DNA from: Stentor roeselii
Lineage: Eukaryota; Ciliophora; Heterotrichea; Heterotrichida; Stentoridae
NCBI GenBank assembly: GCA_006503475.1
Contig: RSEH01000027.1
Span: forward strand, 62,001 to 126,000
Length of the DNA: 64,000 bases
Reading direction: 5' to 3'
Both the position numbers and the translations under genes were made by a program. Below the pieces are notes generated by a model, which did not search any database, was not told where the DNA came from, and saw only the letters and a list, made by a program, of their open reading frames with translations. Positions 17,566-27,300 of this stretch are shown here, one piece after another (position 1 is the stretch's first letter; each line of letters opens with the position of its first letter).

Positions 17566-18918
17566 ATGTCCTTAGCCCCATCAGGTCCTCCTAAAAAAAG
17601 AGGCTGTGCAGGTACTGTCTACGGCCGAGGACGGAAAAGTGCAGCTTTTATCTTCGATTCAAAGAAAATAAAGACTTCTAAGACTCTAAACCCTGACGAT
17701 ATCACTTATAAAAGACGAAAAATCACAGGGTGTCCTCTGACTATCAACCCTTTTAATGAAAAAGCTGAAACTTATACAAGACTTGTTGACCTTGAAAACA
17801 CTATTGACTCGCATATCAATCAAGAAAGACGAAAAATTCAGCAACTTTTTAATGCGGCGCCTAGTGCGCTTAAAGGGATTCTTAGGATCCATATTTATAA
17901 TACAAGCTCAAGGCCGCAGTCGGAAGAACAATCAGCTGTTTGGAGTTTGAGGATTCAGGGAAGGCTTATTTGGCCTGATCTTGCTGAGTTGTATTCCAGG
18001 AATGTTCTGCCTGCAGGGTATATTCCTAAGTTTTCATCGTTTTTCAGGTTAGTACAGGTTTTTTTACCAGGAAATGAGAAAGTTGAGTGGCTTAAGCAGC
18101 AGCTTCCACGTGAAACAGATGGAATTGAGATCAAAAGGTCAGGATATGGGGATAGCGAAATTAAAATAGTGCTTCATATTGATCACAAGCCTCCTCACTA
18201 CAAACTATCAAACGAATTATGCGCATTTCTCGGCACTTCAGAAGAATCAAAAGAAAACATCCTACAAGCTCTCTGGGAATACATAAGTCTCTACAAGCTT
18301 CAAGACCCAGAAGAAAAAAAGTTCATAAACAACGACGCATCCTTATTCAAGATATTCGGAGAAGAAAGAACTGACATATCCTTCATCCAATCAAAGATCA
18401 ACAAGCACCTTGCAGACTGTGACCCAGTCGTAATCATTCACAAAATAAAAATCGGTGACTGGACGGAAACCGAGCATTTATACGACATCCTCGTCGACTT
18501 CGAAGACACTGCCCAACTGGAAGTAACAAATTATTTAATGGAAAACAATTCAATTATCTTCTCAGAAAACGCCTTCACAAACTACATCCCTGCCCTTCGA
18601 GCTCGACCTGGAATGGAAGTTCCAAAAAACAACTCAGAAGTCGAAATTGAAGAACTAAACAGAAAACTTTTAGAACTAAAAAAAAAACTTTCAATTAGCC
18701 TCAAAAGAAAAAAATTTATTTCAGAGTTTCTTGCTCATCCAAGGGAAAAAGTGGAAAATTTGGTGAAAGAACAGGATTCTTGCATTCAGGTCTTGCAGAA
18801 TTTGGATAAGTATGACGAGATTAATAAAGATGTGTCGAAAGATGAGATGAATGCTGAGTTTTTCAGACAGCCTTTTGTGAAAGACGCGATTGAAAGATAT
18901 TTAGACTTAAATAGATAA
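17566..18918 (+). CDS. SMARCD: SWI/SNF subunit SMARCD/BAF60-like (SWIB domain)
   Basis: This 450-residue protein aligns with BAF60/Rsc6/Swp73. Residues 75-135 correspond to the N-terminal helix and the LRIHIYNTSS strand. Residues about 155-200 contain KFSSFF and EWLKQQLPRETDGIEIKR, matching the human EWHR..TQETDGFQVKR block. The SWIB domain (about 200-275) has PPHYKLSNELCAFLG, ILQALWEYISLYKLQDPEE and FINNDASLFKIFG. A helical C-terminal region ends the protein. BAF60 bridges transcription factors to SWI/SNF remodellers in the nucleus. The BRM-type ATPase at 50575 is a likely partner. It has a TTATAAATATG start context. The stop TAA (18916-18918) directly abuts the stop of the convergent RING gene. 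Confidence 0.92.
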   Translation: MSLAPSGPPKKRGCAGTVYGRGRKSAAFIFDSKKIKTSKTLNPDDITYKRRKITGCPLTINPFNEKAETYTRLVDLENTIDSHINQERRKIQQLFNAAPSALKGILRIHIYNTSSRPQSEEQSAVWSLRIQGRLIWPDLAELYSRNVLPAGYIPKFSSFFRLVQVFLPGNEKVEWLKQQLPRETDGIEIKRSGYGDSEIKIVLHIDHKPPHYKLSNELCAFLGTSEESKENILQALWEYISLYKLQDPEEKKFINNDASLFKIFGEERTDISFIQSKINKHLADCDPVVIIHKIKIGDWTETEHLYDILVDFEDTAQLEVTNYLMENNSIIFSENAFTNYIPALRARPGMEVPKNNSEVEIEELNRKLLELKKKLSISLKRKKFISEFLAHPREKVENLVKEQDSCIQVLQNLDKYDEINKDVSKDEMNAEFFRQPFVKDAIERYLDLNR

Positions 18919-19764
18919 TCAGGTGAAACTTACTGAACGGGTTTCTTTCACTTTTAATTTACATTTCTGGCAGTAGAGACACTTTCTACGCTTTTCTAAA
19001 GTCGTGTTTGATTCAGTTTTTAAGTTTTGCACGAGACATTCTTCACATATCACAAGATGTCCACATGGAAGAAAAACAATGTTTTTCAAGTTGTTTTCAC
19101 ATAACAAACAACGCAAACCAACTCCAAAACTTTCCTCTTCTTTTTCAAGTTCCTGGCAATTTTTCCAAAGATCATTCATTTTTTCTTTGTAACTCTGAAG
19201 TTCATTCAAAAGTTGAAAATTCGAGTCTGTTAAAGAATTTGCTCTTTCTTGCAAGTCATTCAATTTTTTCTTTTCTTTTTCAAGCCTCTGAAAAAGTTGA
19301 TGATTTTTCGAGTTGATTAAAAAAATCGAGTTTTTTAAGTTTTCCAGATGGTTCAAAAGCCCTGTTCCTGGAAAAATTTCTGAATAATCGAAGTGAAGAA
19401 GGAGGTAGTCCCATTTTTCATCTGGTTGAAAAAACGGATTTTCTGAGGAAAGAATTGAAAAGATTGAAGAAAATGAATTTTCTTTTGAGGAACACATCAA
19501 CTGGCCCCCTGGGATTTGAGAGAAATGATTGTAAAGTGAGTTGAAGTCGTCTTGGTCTTTTAGGTATCCTATTATTTTACTTGATAAGGAGACAGGGTCT
19601 AGAAGGAATCTTCGAAAATTAGGGAAATTGTGAAGAGAACCGTGATAGTCTAGCTCTAGGGTTGAGGTGAAATGAATTGCTGATATGAAATAGGCTGTCA
19701 TTTTGATGTTTTTTTCAGGAGTGCTCAGGGTTAAGGTGGATTTTGATTTGTGGATATTTGACAT
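18919..19764 (-). CDS. C-terminal RING-finger protein with coiled coil
   Basis: The last 63 residues of this 281-residue protein hold a C3HC4-type RING (about 219-268): CLLC, eleven residues, CGHLVICEEC, a loop, then CLYCQKC. This resembles RINGs of IAP- and MIB-type E3 ubiquitin ligases. Residues 150-215 form a coiled coil (KEKKKLNDLQERANSL and onward), which could dimerise the protein. The N-terminal half has no recognised domain. Substrates are unknown. The stop is TGA (18919-18921), immediately next to the convergent SMARCD stop, so the two 3' UTRs must overlap each other's coding sequence. Confidence 0.75.
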   Translation of the reverse strand: MSNIHKSKSTLTLSTPEKNIKMTAYFISAIHFTSTLELDYHGSLHNFPNFRRFLLDPVSLSSKIIGYLKDQDDFNSLYNHFSQIPGGQLMCSSKENSFSSIFSILSSENPFFQPDEKWDYLLLHFDYSEIFPGTGLLNHLENLKNSIFLINSKNHQLFQRLEKEKKKLNDLQERANSLTDSNFQLLNELQSYKEKMNDLWKNCQELEKEEESFGVGLRCLLCENNLKNIVFLPCGHLVICEECLVQNLKTESNTTLEKRRKCLYCQKCKLKVKETRSVSFT

Positions 19765-19907
19765 TAGTTTATTTCTGAAAGGAATGAGTTATGAGATTAT
19801 TATGCTTTTAAGGAGTGGGTTAGTTAAGGATTTTGGCTTAAAATACAAATCACCTAAACAGATAAATTCAATCCTTAACTTTGAATCAGAATGAATCTTA
19901 ACTTAGT

Positions 19908-20699
19908 CTATTTCTTAGGTTTTTTAATCAACATCCTAACCCCTTTCGCAAATATAAAAGTGAGTCCGATGTACAAAAAAGGCTGGTAATACTCACACAG
20001 TAGTTTTTTTTCTCCATTCCTACATTGAATGAACCCGAAAACCCCTAAGAAAAACATCAAGGTCAATAAAATCATTCCAGAAAACTTCAAAAACCCAAAC
20101 ATATCGATTTTTTTTTGAACTCCTCTTTTCCTAAACACGACAACATCATGTTCAACTTTTTGGCATCTGGCTTTTACGTAAACAAGATTTTCAACGCCAT
20201 CGACTGGCAAGGCACAAACAAAATCTTTACCCACTAAAACATGCCAATAAAACTTGTCAATTTCATTTACTTTTTCTTTTATGTAGTTGCAAGCTGCTGA
20301 GGTGTCGTCGTAGTTTACATCTTTGACGATTTTTAGAATTGAGTCGACTTTTGAACTTTCTTTGGAGTTTTCACTTTGTTTTAAGGGAAAGACTGACCAA
20401 ATTTTAGAACTTTGCTCGAATTTTGTGGATGTTGGAACGAAGAGATCTGTGAATGGAGGAGTGTAGATCAGATAATAAGATTTTGTTTTCAAATTTTTGA
20501 ATAAACCAGCTGATTTGTTAGATTTGCTCACTGCGTATGAAAAACTTCCACCTTTGATAACAATCCAGATATCTTTGAAAAAACTTTGCAATGAATTCCG
20601 AATTTTGCAAGGGTCTTCCTCGTATTTTAATATCTCGAGGATAACTTCTTGAATTTCGATTGGAAAGGTGCTGGATGTTACCTTGATTTCCATTTTCAA
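19908..20699 (-). CDS. membrane-anchored protein with two dynein-light-chain (LC8)-like domains
   Basis: This 263-residue protein appears to contain two LC8/DYNLL-like units followed by two membrane helices. Unit 2 (about 117-192) has ACNYIKEKVNEIDKFYWHVL, VGKDFVCAL and VEHDVVVFRKRG. It matches the LC8 pattern of KDIAxxIKKEFDKKY, TWHCIVGRNF and AILLFKSG. Unit 1 (about 8-80) has CKIRNSLQSFFKDIWIVIKG, GSFSYAV and YYLIYTPP and is more diverged. Hydrophobic segments lie at about 202-224 and 238-256, with a short basic tail (KKPKK). LC8 is normally a small soluble hub protein that dimerises and binds linear motifs, so a tandem, membrane-tethered form is unusual. The fold call rests on pattern matching by eye. 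Confidence 0.55.
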   Translation of the reverse strand: MKMEIKVTSSTFPIEIQEVILEILKYEEDPCKIRNSLQSFFKDIWIVIKGGSFSYAVSKSNKSAGLFKNLKTKSYYLIYTPPFTDLFVPTSTKFEQSSKIWSVFPLKQSENSKESSKVDSILKIVKDVNYDDTSAACNYIKEKVNEIDKFYWHVLVGKDFVCALPVDGVENLVYVKARCQKVEHDVVVFRKRGVQKKIDMFGFLKFSGMILLTLMFFLGVFGFIQCRNGEKKLLCEYYQPFLYIGLTFIFAKGVRMLIKKPKK

Positions 20700-20914
20700 A
20701 GTTATTTGATCATTTCTTGAGAAAAAATATAAAGTAATAGTGATTTGATTATTTATATATGAATGAAAGAATTGATCTTATGCAGTTTAATTTGCTAAAG
20801 GTCTCTGTTTTTCGTTTAAGTTATGATTCTACATGTATGAAATTTACAAGGATAATTGTTTTAAACCTTTATTAAGAATTCTATCAATGATTCTAAGAAT
20901 GATTAGATTTGTCT

Positions 20915-21796
20915 TTAAACAAGTTTGAGTTTATCTATTGTTACCTTCACAAATTTTTTGTTAACTTCATCATAAAACTCATTGGCAATATCTCCATCAT
21001 CATCCATATAGTAAGGTAAAGGCGATTTACCCTGTTCCCCTCCATCACAAGTAGGTCTAATCTCAAAGACATTCTTCTTCTGCTTAAAGATTTTCTCCTT
21101 CTGGTTAAAGATAACCGGGTTCTTAATTTTTTCAGGTTCTTTAACATAAACAAAATTATGATAATCCCTGATAGCAAAGCAAACAAGACCAAGACCAACG
21201 ACATGATCAGGATAAATTTTCCAGTCATTATAACAGACCAAAAAACTATTAATCAAGGTGTAAAAAACAGGTAAATACTTAAGTGCAACGAACTAAATAA
21301 AAATCACATGAAAGTAAACAGAGGACTCATCAGTCGTTTTTTGAATGATGACCAAGAACCTAGTTGTAAAAAGTAAAGCGGAGACTGGAATCAAATAAGG
21401 AACAGAAACGTGATTTGAATCAGGAGCTAAAAACATGAAATTGAGAAACATCTGGAAAATCAATGATGCTGTATCAGAAGAATATTTAAAGTAAGGAATT
21501 TCAAATGAGAAACTCAGATCAAAAAGAGCTTCTATGTTCACTGTTAAGAGAATGATATAAAGAATGTAGCAAAGCATCATGTACCACTTACAATAAACCA
21601 AGACTGAAAAAGCGAACTGGCATGTTAAGACTATTCTCACTACTTTTGCGTTTTCTGTTAGGTCTTTTGATATCCAAACGAACACGAGGACTAGCATGTT
21701 CAGGATTAGGGGGAAGAACTGAATGTATTGCAAACTTTCACTGATTATAGTAAAAGACTCCTGATAACTGGCCTCCATATTATTTCTAGAATCCAA
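20915..21796 (-). CDS. multi-pass membrane protein, unknown; two exons
   Basis: Removing a 15-nt intron at 21293-21307 gives 288 residues. Hydrophobic segments occur at about 28-43, 52-86 (probably two helices), around 110-120, 133-152, and just after the splice (FVALKYLPVFYTLINSFLV). The C-terminal 100 residues are soluble and charged (IRPTCDGGEQGKSPLPYYMD). No family is recognised. The intron begins GTG rather than GTA but has the A at position 10 and restores the frame, so I accept it with some caution. The start (21796) is 3 bp after the TRF4-like gene's stop on the same strand, among the smallest gaps in the window. Confidence 0.6.
21293..21307 (-). other. 15-nt intron with GTG 5' end
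   Basis: GTGATTTTTATTTAG on the coding strand, phase 0. It carries the in-frame TAG that otherwise ends the first exon. It is the only intron here not starting GTA. Confidence 0.6.
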
Positions 21797-21799
21797 AAC

Positions 21800-24382
21800 T
21801 TAAACAAGGTTAAAAGCATCCTTAATAAACCCTCTAATATTTTTCTTTTCATTCAAATCCCTCAGTTTCGCATATAAAAACGAGAAGTGTTTCAAGACAT
21901 CAGCAACCCTAAACGACCCTCTAGTCGTATTATTTTTCGAGTTGATAGGATCAACAGTAAAAGCATAATCAACAGGACCAATCACCTTAAAAAAGCTTTT
22001 TTTTCCCTGTACCTGAACCGCAGTCTCAATTGGATTAAACTCATTACCAAAGAACTGCAAAAAGCCTAACAAGGCTTCTCCAATATCTTCTCCTCTAACC
22101 TCAAAAAACTGCAGATAAGCTGCAATCCAAATCAAAAGACTATAAGAGCTAAGCCCTCCTTCTTAAATCTTACCAGAGTAAACCGAGTTCAATCCATGAT
22201 GATACAAAAACGCCTTCAAAAAAAGTGCTAAAGGGTGAAGTTGAGGCCAGTTCCTCTGAAGTTCTTTCATAAATTCATTCACTTTCAACAACGAGTCACC
22301 AGTATCGGCCTTGTTCACAAAAGTGATGTCGATGCTTCCGATGATTGGAATACTTTCCCTTGGACAGAGATTCGCTTCTATCTTGACCAGAGGGACTGAA
22401 GCTGTTATTATTGGAGAAATCGACTTCACGAAGTCCTCATCTGATAGGACTTCTGATAAGTAAAGGCAATTTTTTATTACTTCTTCTCGTGAAAGTTCTT
22501 CTTGGCAACTCACTGCTAGGTCTATGTCACTTTCTTCTACTGCAAGACCTGTCGCGTAACTACCGTAAACGAAAAGAGAACCTGCAAAGTGACGCTCGAC
22601 AAGGGACTTGATTTGGTCACGGATTAAGGAAAGAGCTTGGTATTTTTTTGAAAGGATTGATAAGTGGCTTGATACGAAACGAATTATTTCTTGGTGGAGA
22701 AGACTTGAGTTTTGGTTGAAACTGCTGAATAAAGGAGGGAAAGCGATTGGGTCTACTGAGGATTTTATTGGGTGGATCGGCGTTTGCCAGGAGGATTTCG
22801 AGGTTTGCTTTGAGGTTTTTTGGCTTGGAGGAGGGGTTAGAGGTTTGCGAGCAGGTTGGCGATTTGCAGGTTTTGGGCGATTATTAATCTGGTAATTTTT
22901 AAAATCTTGTTGATTTTTCCGAGGTTTTTTCTTCTGATTAACAATTTTAAATTCAGCATCATCAATAATTATATGATTCGACAAGCTCACACTATCCTTC
23001 AGCTCAATTTTCTCTTTTTCAAATTCACAAGAATTAACATCTTGATCCACTTTGACCGCAGTATTTCCCTCTGCTTTTTCCTTCGACTCAATAAATTCAT
23101 ACATTCCTTTCATAATATTCTTAACAAGATCCTTGGTAAAATCCATTCCATTTCCATGCGATTCATCAACAATTTCCTTATTCTTATTTTTTTTCCTTCT
23201 TTTTTTGGTTTTTTTAGATTTCTTCGCTTCTTCATTCCCTTCATTCATGAGTTCTTCTGCCATTTTCTTGGTATACATTTCCTTCACCCTAAGAGAAATA
23301 ATTCTTAAAGTCAAGTCAAAAGCAGTCAAAGTCCTATCAAGAGGTGTGCACAACAAGCATTCAACTAAAACTTCTTCTGAAAAGTTCTTCACAATATTAA
23401 GAAAATTTTCAATAGCATTCGAATCTTTATAATTCTTGAAGCTATCAATTTGATTAGGAATAAAACAAACTTCTCGATGTCCAAAGTTATCACTTTTGAA
23501 ATTTCTCAACTTTTCTTTAACATCATCAAAAATTGTCTTGATTGACAAATGGTCTCCGATAAGGTCTTCTTTAGAACTTCTTCCCAGAGACCTTAAAAAC
23601 TCTGGCAAGGACTGAATGATTTCTACACTGTTTAGAATTTTCGATTCACTTATAAATGAAGTGCTTTCCCCTGGGCCTCGAGGGTCCATGTTGTTCATAG
23701 TAAAGAATTTTAACCAGACTCCTCTTTCCAAAGCAGCACAGGCCCAATGTGCAAGACTGAAGAATTGTGATTGACGATGCCAGGCAGGGTATTCCTGCAT
23801 CCATTTCTTTAAATTGCTATCCCAGTAAACCATGCAAGGCACCTTAAAAGCAGCTTCTGACGTAATAAAATCAAAGAGTTCTAAAAGTTTATCAACATTT
23901 CTCAACACTTTAGGTTCAACTATGAGAGTATCAAGGTAATCATCTGTATCCACGAACCTCAAAGCACTTTCAAATTCCTTTTTCGTCATGATTTTCTCTT
24001 CTCTTGCACCTTTTCTCATGTAAAAAAGTTTATTTAAGTCGAATTCAACGATGCGTTTTTCTGGGTTTTCTATTAAAGCGAAGTCGAAATTCCCATCACT
24101 TTTAATTTTTAGGTTCATTTGTATCAGAAAAGTGCAAATCAAAGGGTTTTGCGTTGAAAAAATCGGAAATAATGAAGATGATGGCTGCGATCGCAGCCAG
24201 GTCTCCAGCTGGGATGATAAAGACGGATTTGCTGGAGTGTTTAACTTTCGGACCAACTCGGATAGTTGACTTCTGAGGACTTGCTTTGATTTGCTTGGTT
24301 TCGCGAAGGAATTCGTGATCTTGTATTCTTTGGATAAGGTTTTTATGTGGTTGTATGTTTCGGTGCTTATCACGGAAGACAT
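21800..24382 (-). CDS. TRF4/PAPD-type non-canonical poly(A) polymerase (nucleotidyltransferase) with long N-terminus; two exons
   Basis: Removing a 15-nt intron at 22159-22173 gives 855 residues. The nucleotidyltransferase domain (from about 575) has the helical-turn GS motif and two Asp (VYGSYATGLAVEESDIDLAV, about 605-624), and a third Asp in GSIDITFVN (about 685). The splice rejoins the central-domain signature YSGGLSSYSLLIWIAAYLQF, typical of TRF4/Cid1 enzymes, and the FGNEFNPIETAVQV stretch follows. These enzymes add short tails to RNA, for example for nuclear-exosome decay. The first 500 residues are unusual: a folded-looking region (1-330), a Lys-rich patch (KKSKKTKKRRKKNKNKE, about 385-405) that may direct it to the nucleus, and a disordered Pro/Gln/Lys linker. 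The start codon is at 24382. Confidence 0.85.
22159..22173 (-). other. 15-nt intron
   Basis: GTAAGATTTAAGAAG on the coding strand, phase 1. Splicing restores the conserved YSGGLSSYSL block of TRF4-type polymerases, strong support for the intron. Confidence 0.93.
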
Positions 24383-24699
24383 ATTATTTACTTTAGGATG
24401 GATTTTTGGACAATGACTGGAATTTTTAAAGGTTTTGGTAGGTTTGGAGATTTTAGAGGTTGTGAGATGAGGTTTTTAGTTTAGGGGATTAGATTAAGAG
24501 GTTTTAGGAGATTTAGGAAAATTTTAGGAAAAAAGATTGAAGTTTTACGTTTTATTGGAAGGAGGAAGGGCTTTGATGGAAGGATTTTTTATTTAAGTTT
24601 ATTGGGTTTTTATATGGATTCTAATGGATGACCTAATCTAATTTCTCATATTTAAACTGTTGTTTTAATTCTGCTTTTCTAATCTTTTATAATTGTATT
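24383..24699. other. intergenic spacer, extremely C-poor on the plus strand
   Basis: Bases 24421-24600 contain 2 C in 180 bases by my count, with many GG/TTTAGG runs. This is the 5' flank of the minus-strand TRF4-like gene. No coding frame or RNA gene is seen. The right end carries the upstream region of the small gene at 24700. Confidence 0.8.
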
Positions 24700-24936
24700 A
24701 TGGGCAGCTGTGTATCTAGTCAACAAACTGTTTCGAAGAAATCAAGAAGAGTCTCTTCTAAACAAAATCCCGATTGTGTTCAAGCTATGAAGAACAGAGT
24801 GATGCTGGAAAAAATTAGAAATTGTCCTAAACTCACTTTAGAAACTAATTTTTTGTACAAGCAGAGAAAGTCCACAAAGCCCGAAAAAAGTGTAAATAGT
24901 GAAGTGAGTCGCCCTACTAGTCGGTGTTCATGTTAA
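24700..24936 (+). CDS. small predicted dually acylated protein (MGSC N-terminus)
   Basis: This 78-residue basic protein starts MGSCVSSQQTVSKKSRRVSS. Gly2 with Ser6 and following basic residues fits an N-myristoylation signal, and Cys4 could be palmitoylated, the pattern used to anchor small proteins to the plasma or ciliary membrane. The rest is Lys/Arg/Ser-rich with no domain, ending SRCSC. It stands alone between two spacers and starts after TTATAATTGTATT. Because it is short, expression is not certain, but the N-terminal signal is unlikely by chance. No family is recognised. Confidence 0.5.
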   Translation: MGSCVSSQQTVSKKSRRVSSKQNPDCVQAMKNRVMLEKIRNCPKLTLETNFLYKQRKSTKPEKSVNSEVSRPTSRCSC

Positions 24937-25412
24937 TTTAGACGATGTATAAATAAACAAATTTTAACAGTGGTTTCAACTTTAAATATATTTCATTTGA
25001 TGAGTTTTTGTTTCTTTATAATTTTCCGATTTTGAATAGCTGTTGAAATAAAACATCATAGTAAGGTCATAGTTACAAAGTTTCTACTTCTCACTATAAA
25101 TAAGATCACTTAAAGTTTTTACCCTAAATATTATTTCCTAAATTTAAGTCTCTTCATAACAGAATCTTAGAAATTGTGACAATACTAAAACCCAAAAGTG
25201 ATATTTTCTGAAAATTCAGCACTCTACTCATCACTAAGCTATTTCAAAAGAATTACCACTCAGCATTCAAAAATAATCAAAACCAACAATTCTGAAAAAA
25301 AAAAAATCATTTCTCAATAAAACTTCCAATTTAACCTCAAATCTAATCCTCTCTAAAACTTCCATCTTCCAACAATACCAAGAAATTTAAACATTCTCAA
25401 TAATTCCAATAA
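24937..25412. other. intergenic spacer, G-poor toward the right
   Basis: AT-rich spacer with no coding frame. From about 25180 to 25412 the plus strand is C/A-rich with very few G, as in other regions left of genes in this window. A run of 12-13 A lies near 25297. No RNA gene is recognised. Confidence 0.75.
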
Positions 25413-27218
25413 ATGTCTGATTCACAGGTGAAAGATTCAATAATATCAAGTTTAAAAGACTCAAAACGTTTAGAAAAACGTGAAAAATTATTAGAAGCAC
25501 TAACAGTTTTAGACAAAGTAAGTACTTATCACGACAGCAAGTTAATCGACCACAGTCTAAGCCTTCGTCTTTCAAATCAAATCGCTTTACTATGCAACCG
25601 TTTGGTGATGACAGTAGCTTCAAAAGTTCCTTTCCTAAGGCGAGCAGAGCAGACTCTTCTTGACTGGATCCAAATGTCAAGTAGTCAAAAGCTGCAGTTC
25701 AATGAAAAAGTTTTTCGCATTCTTTTATTGACGTTCAACAACTGGGCGACTTATTATCAATCAACTCAAAACTACCACATGACTTTAAGTTACTTGTTTA
25801 GAGGTCTCAAACTCATTGAAGAACATGAAATCAAAGACCCTGACTCTTTCAATTATGTTGCAAAGACTCAGCTGAATGTAAGCGCTTTGTACTCAGAGCT
25901 TAGAAGATATCAAGACGCGGTTTTGAATGCTGAGAACTGTTTGGCAACTCTTCAAAAAGAAATGAAAATCAGGTTTTCTAAGAAATTGTTTAAAAATATG
26001 GAAGGGAAAGAAAAACAAAAGGCGGAAAATATGTTTGTTACTTATGTTATTGCTTTTTATAATATTGGAGTTGCTGAAGAGTACTTGAATAATAAAGGAA
26101 ATATGTATAAAGCTTTTAAAAATGCTGTTGCAATTGGTGAACAGTTCTTGAGTAAAGATAATCCTTTTTTTATTAGTGCGCTTAAAGCTTTGAAAGAAAT
26201 AGAATCGATGAAAGGAAAAAGCTTCACTAGTCCTAGTTCTAGATGTTCTATTAGAATTTCACCTGATCAGCTGGTTTCGCAGATCAAGGAACATACTAAA
26301 AATAAATTTAGTCTTACTGTGCATCAGGCAGAAAAAAAGAACTCCAGGAGTGAAGCTGTTTTGAAGAAGGATGAGAAAAAAAAACCGGGAAGGTATTATA
26401 CTGAAGGTAAATTGAAGAAAATTCAAGAAAGGTTAGAGCAGAAAAAAATGAATTTTGTTAGTGTTGATAAGTATTTTTATCAGGAAATCAGTAAACTGAT
26501 GAATGTTCAAAGTGATATCAAGTTTTTAAGGCCTTTGACAACTAGTGGAGCAAGGAATCTTTGGGACCAACAAGACGAAGAAAAGTTAAAAATAACCAAT
26601 CTTCGAGAGAAAAAGCGTTATCCTCAATTAACAGAGACCAACAATGTTCCAAAGCTTTCAGAGAAAATTCAGAAGTTGAAAGAATTTGATGAAGGCGAGT
26701 TGAAAAAACAAGAAATAAAGATCAAGTCGAAAATGAAAACAAAGGTTTTTAAGCATATTTTAAGAGCTATAAACGACAAAGACATAAAATACACCTTTCC
26801 TCAACAAAGTAACTGATATTTAGGACTTAACTTCAAACCTCCAATGAATCATTTAAGGAGATGCAGCAGCGAATATATTGAAAAGAATTCGGCATTGCAG
26901 GAAATAGAACAAAGGACCATCAACATGCAAGGAATGAAAGACGAGATCGAAAAAATGATGGAAAGAATAACGATTGATATTAGAAACATCGATATTGAGA
27001 AAGGAATCGTTAGAGCAAAGTCACCTGACGTTTTTTTCACATCACAGAAAAAAAGAGAAGACAATCTTGCCAAGTCAGCACTAAAAGAAACCATAAAAAA
27101 GAAGTCTAAAATTATCACATCAGCGATCGGCGATTCCTTCAAAGGAAGAATATCTCCCAAAATGAAGAATCCAAAAGTTCTATTAAGAGCGAACACTCTG
27201 ATAAACTATCAGGTTTAG
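25413..27218 (+). CDS. TPR-like helical-repeat protein; two exons
   Basis: Removing a 15-nt intron at 26809-26823 joins the long first exon to a second one and gives 596 residues. Residues about 20-275 are alpha-helical with TPR-like pairs (LLLTFNNWATYYQSTQNYHM, QLNVSALYSELRRYQDAVLN, VIAFYNIGVAEEYLNNKGNM). This resembles the large ciliate TPR families used as protein-interaction scaffolds. The remaining half is Lys/Glu-rich, partly coiled coil (GKLKKIQERLEQKKMNFVSV; EIEQRTINMQGMKDEIEKMM). No catalytic motif is seen. The function is unknown and a cytoskeletal or ciliary role is a guess. Confidence 0.75.
26809..26823 (+). other. 15-nt intron
   Basis: GTAACTGATATTTAG, phase 1. It contains the TGA that otherwise ends the first frame, and the downstream frame stays open for 131 codons after splicing. 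Confidence 0.85.
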
Positions 27219-27300
27219 TAATTTTCCTATTATTTCTTAATCCTTATTCAGCATTTCTATCATTTCTCATTTTTATATAAATATTCGCTATTATTTAATA

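Noticed and set aside
20947-21228. Hydrophobic alternative minus-strand frame (MTGKFILIMSLVLVLFALLS)
   Set aside because: It overlaps the second exon of the membrane gene in another frame. The accepted frame joins in phase by a 15-nt intron, and this one does not connect to the upstream exon.
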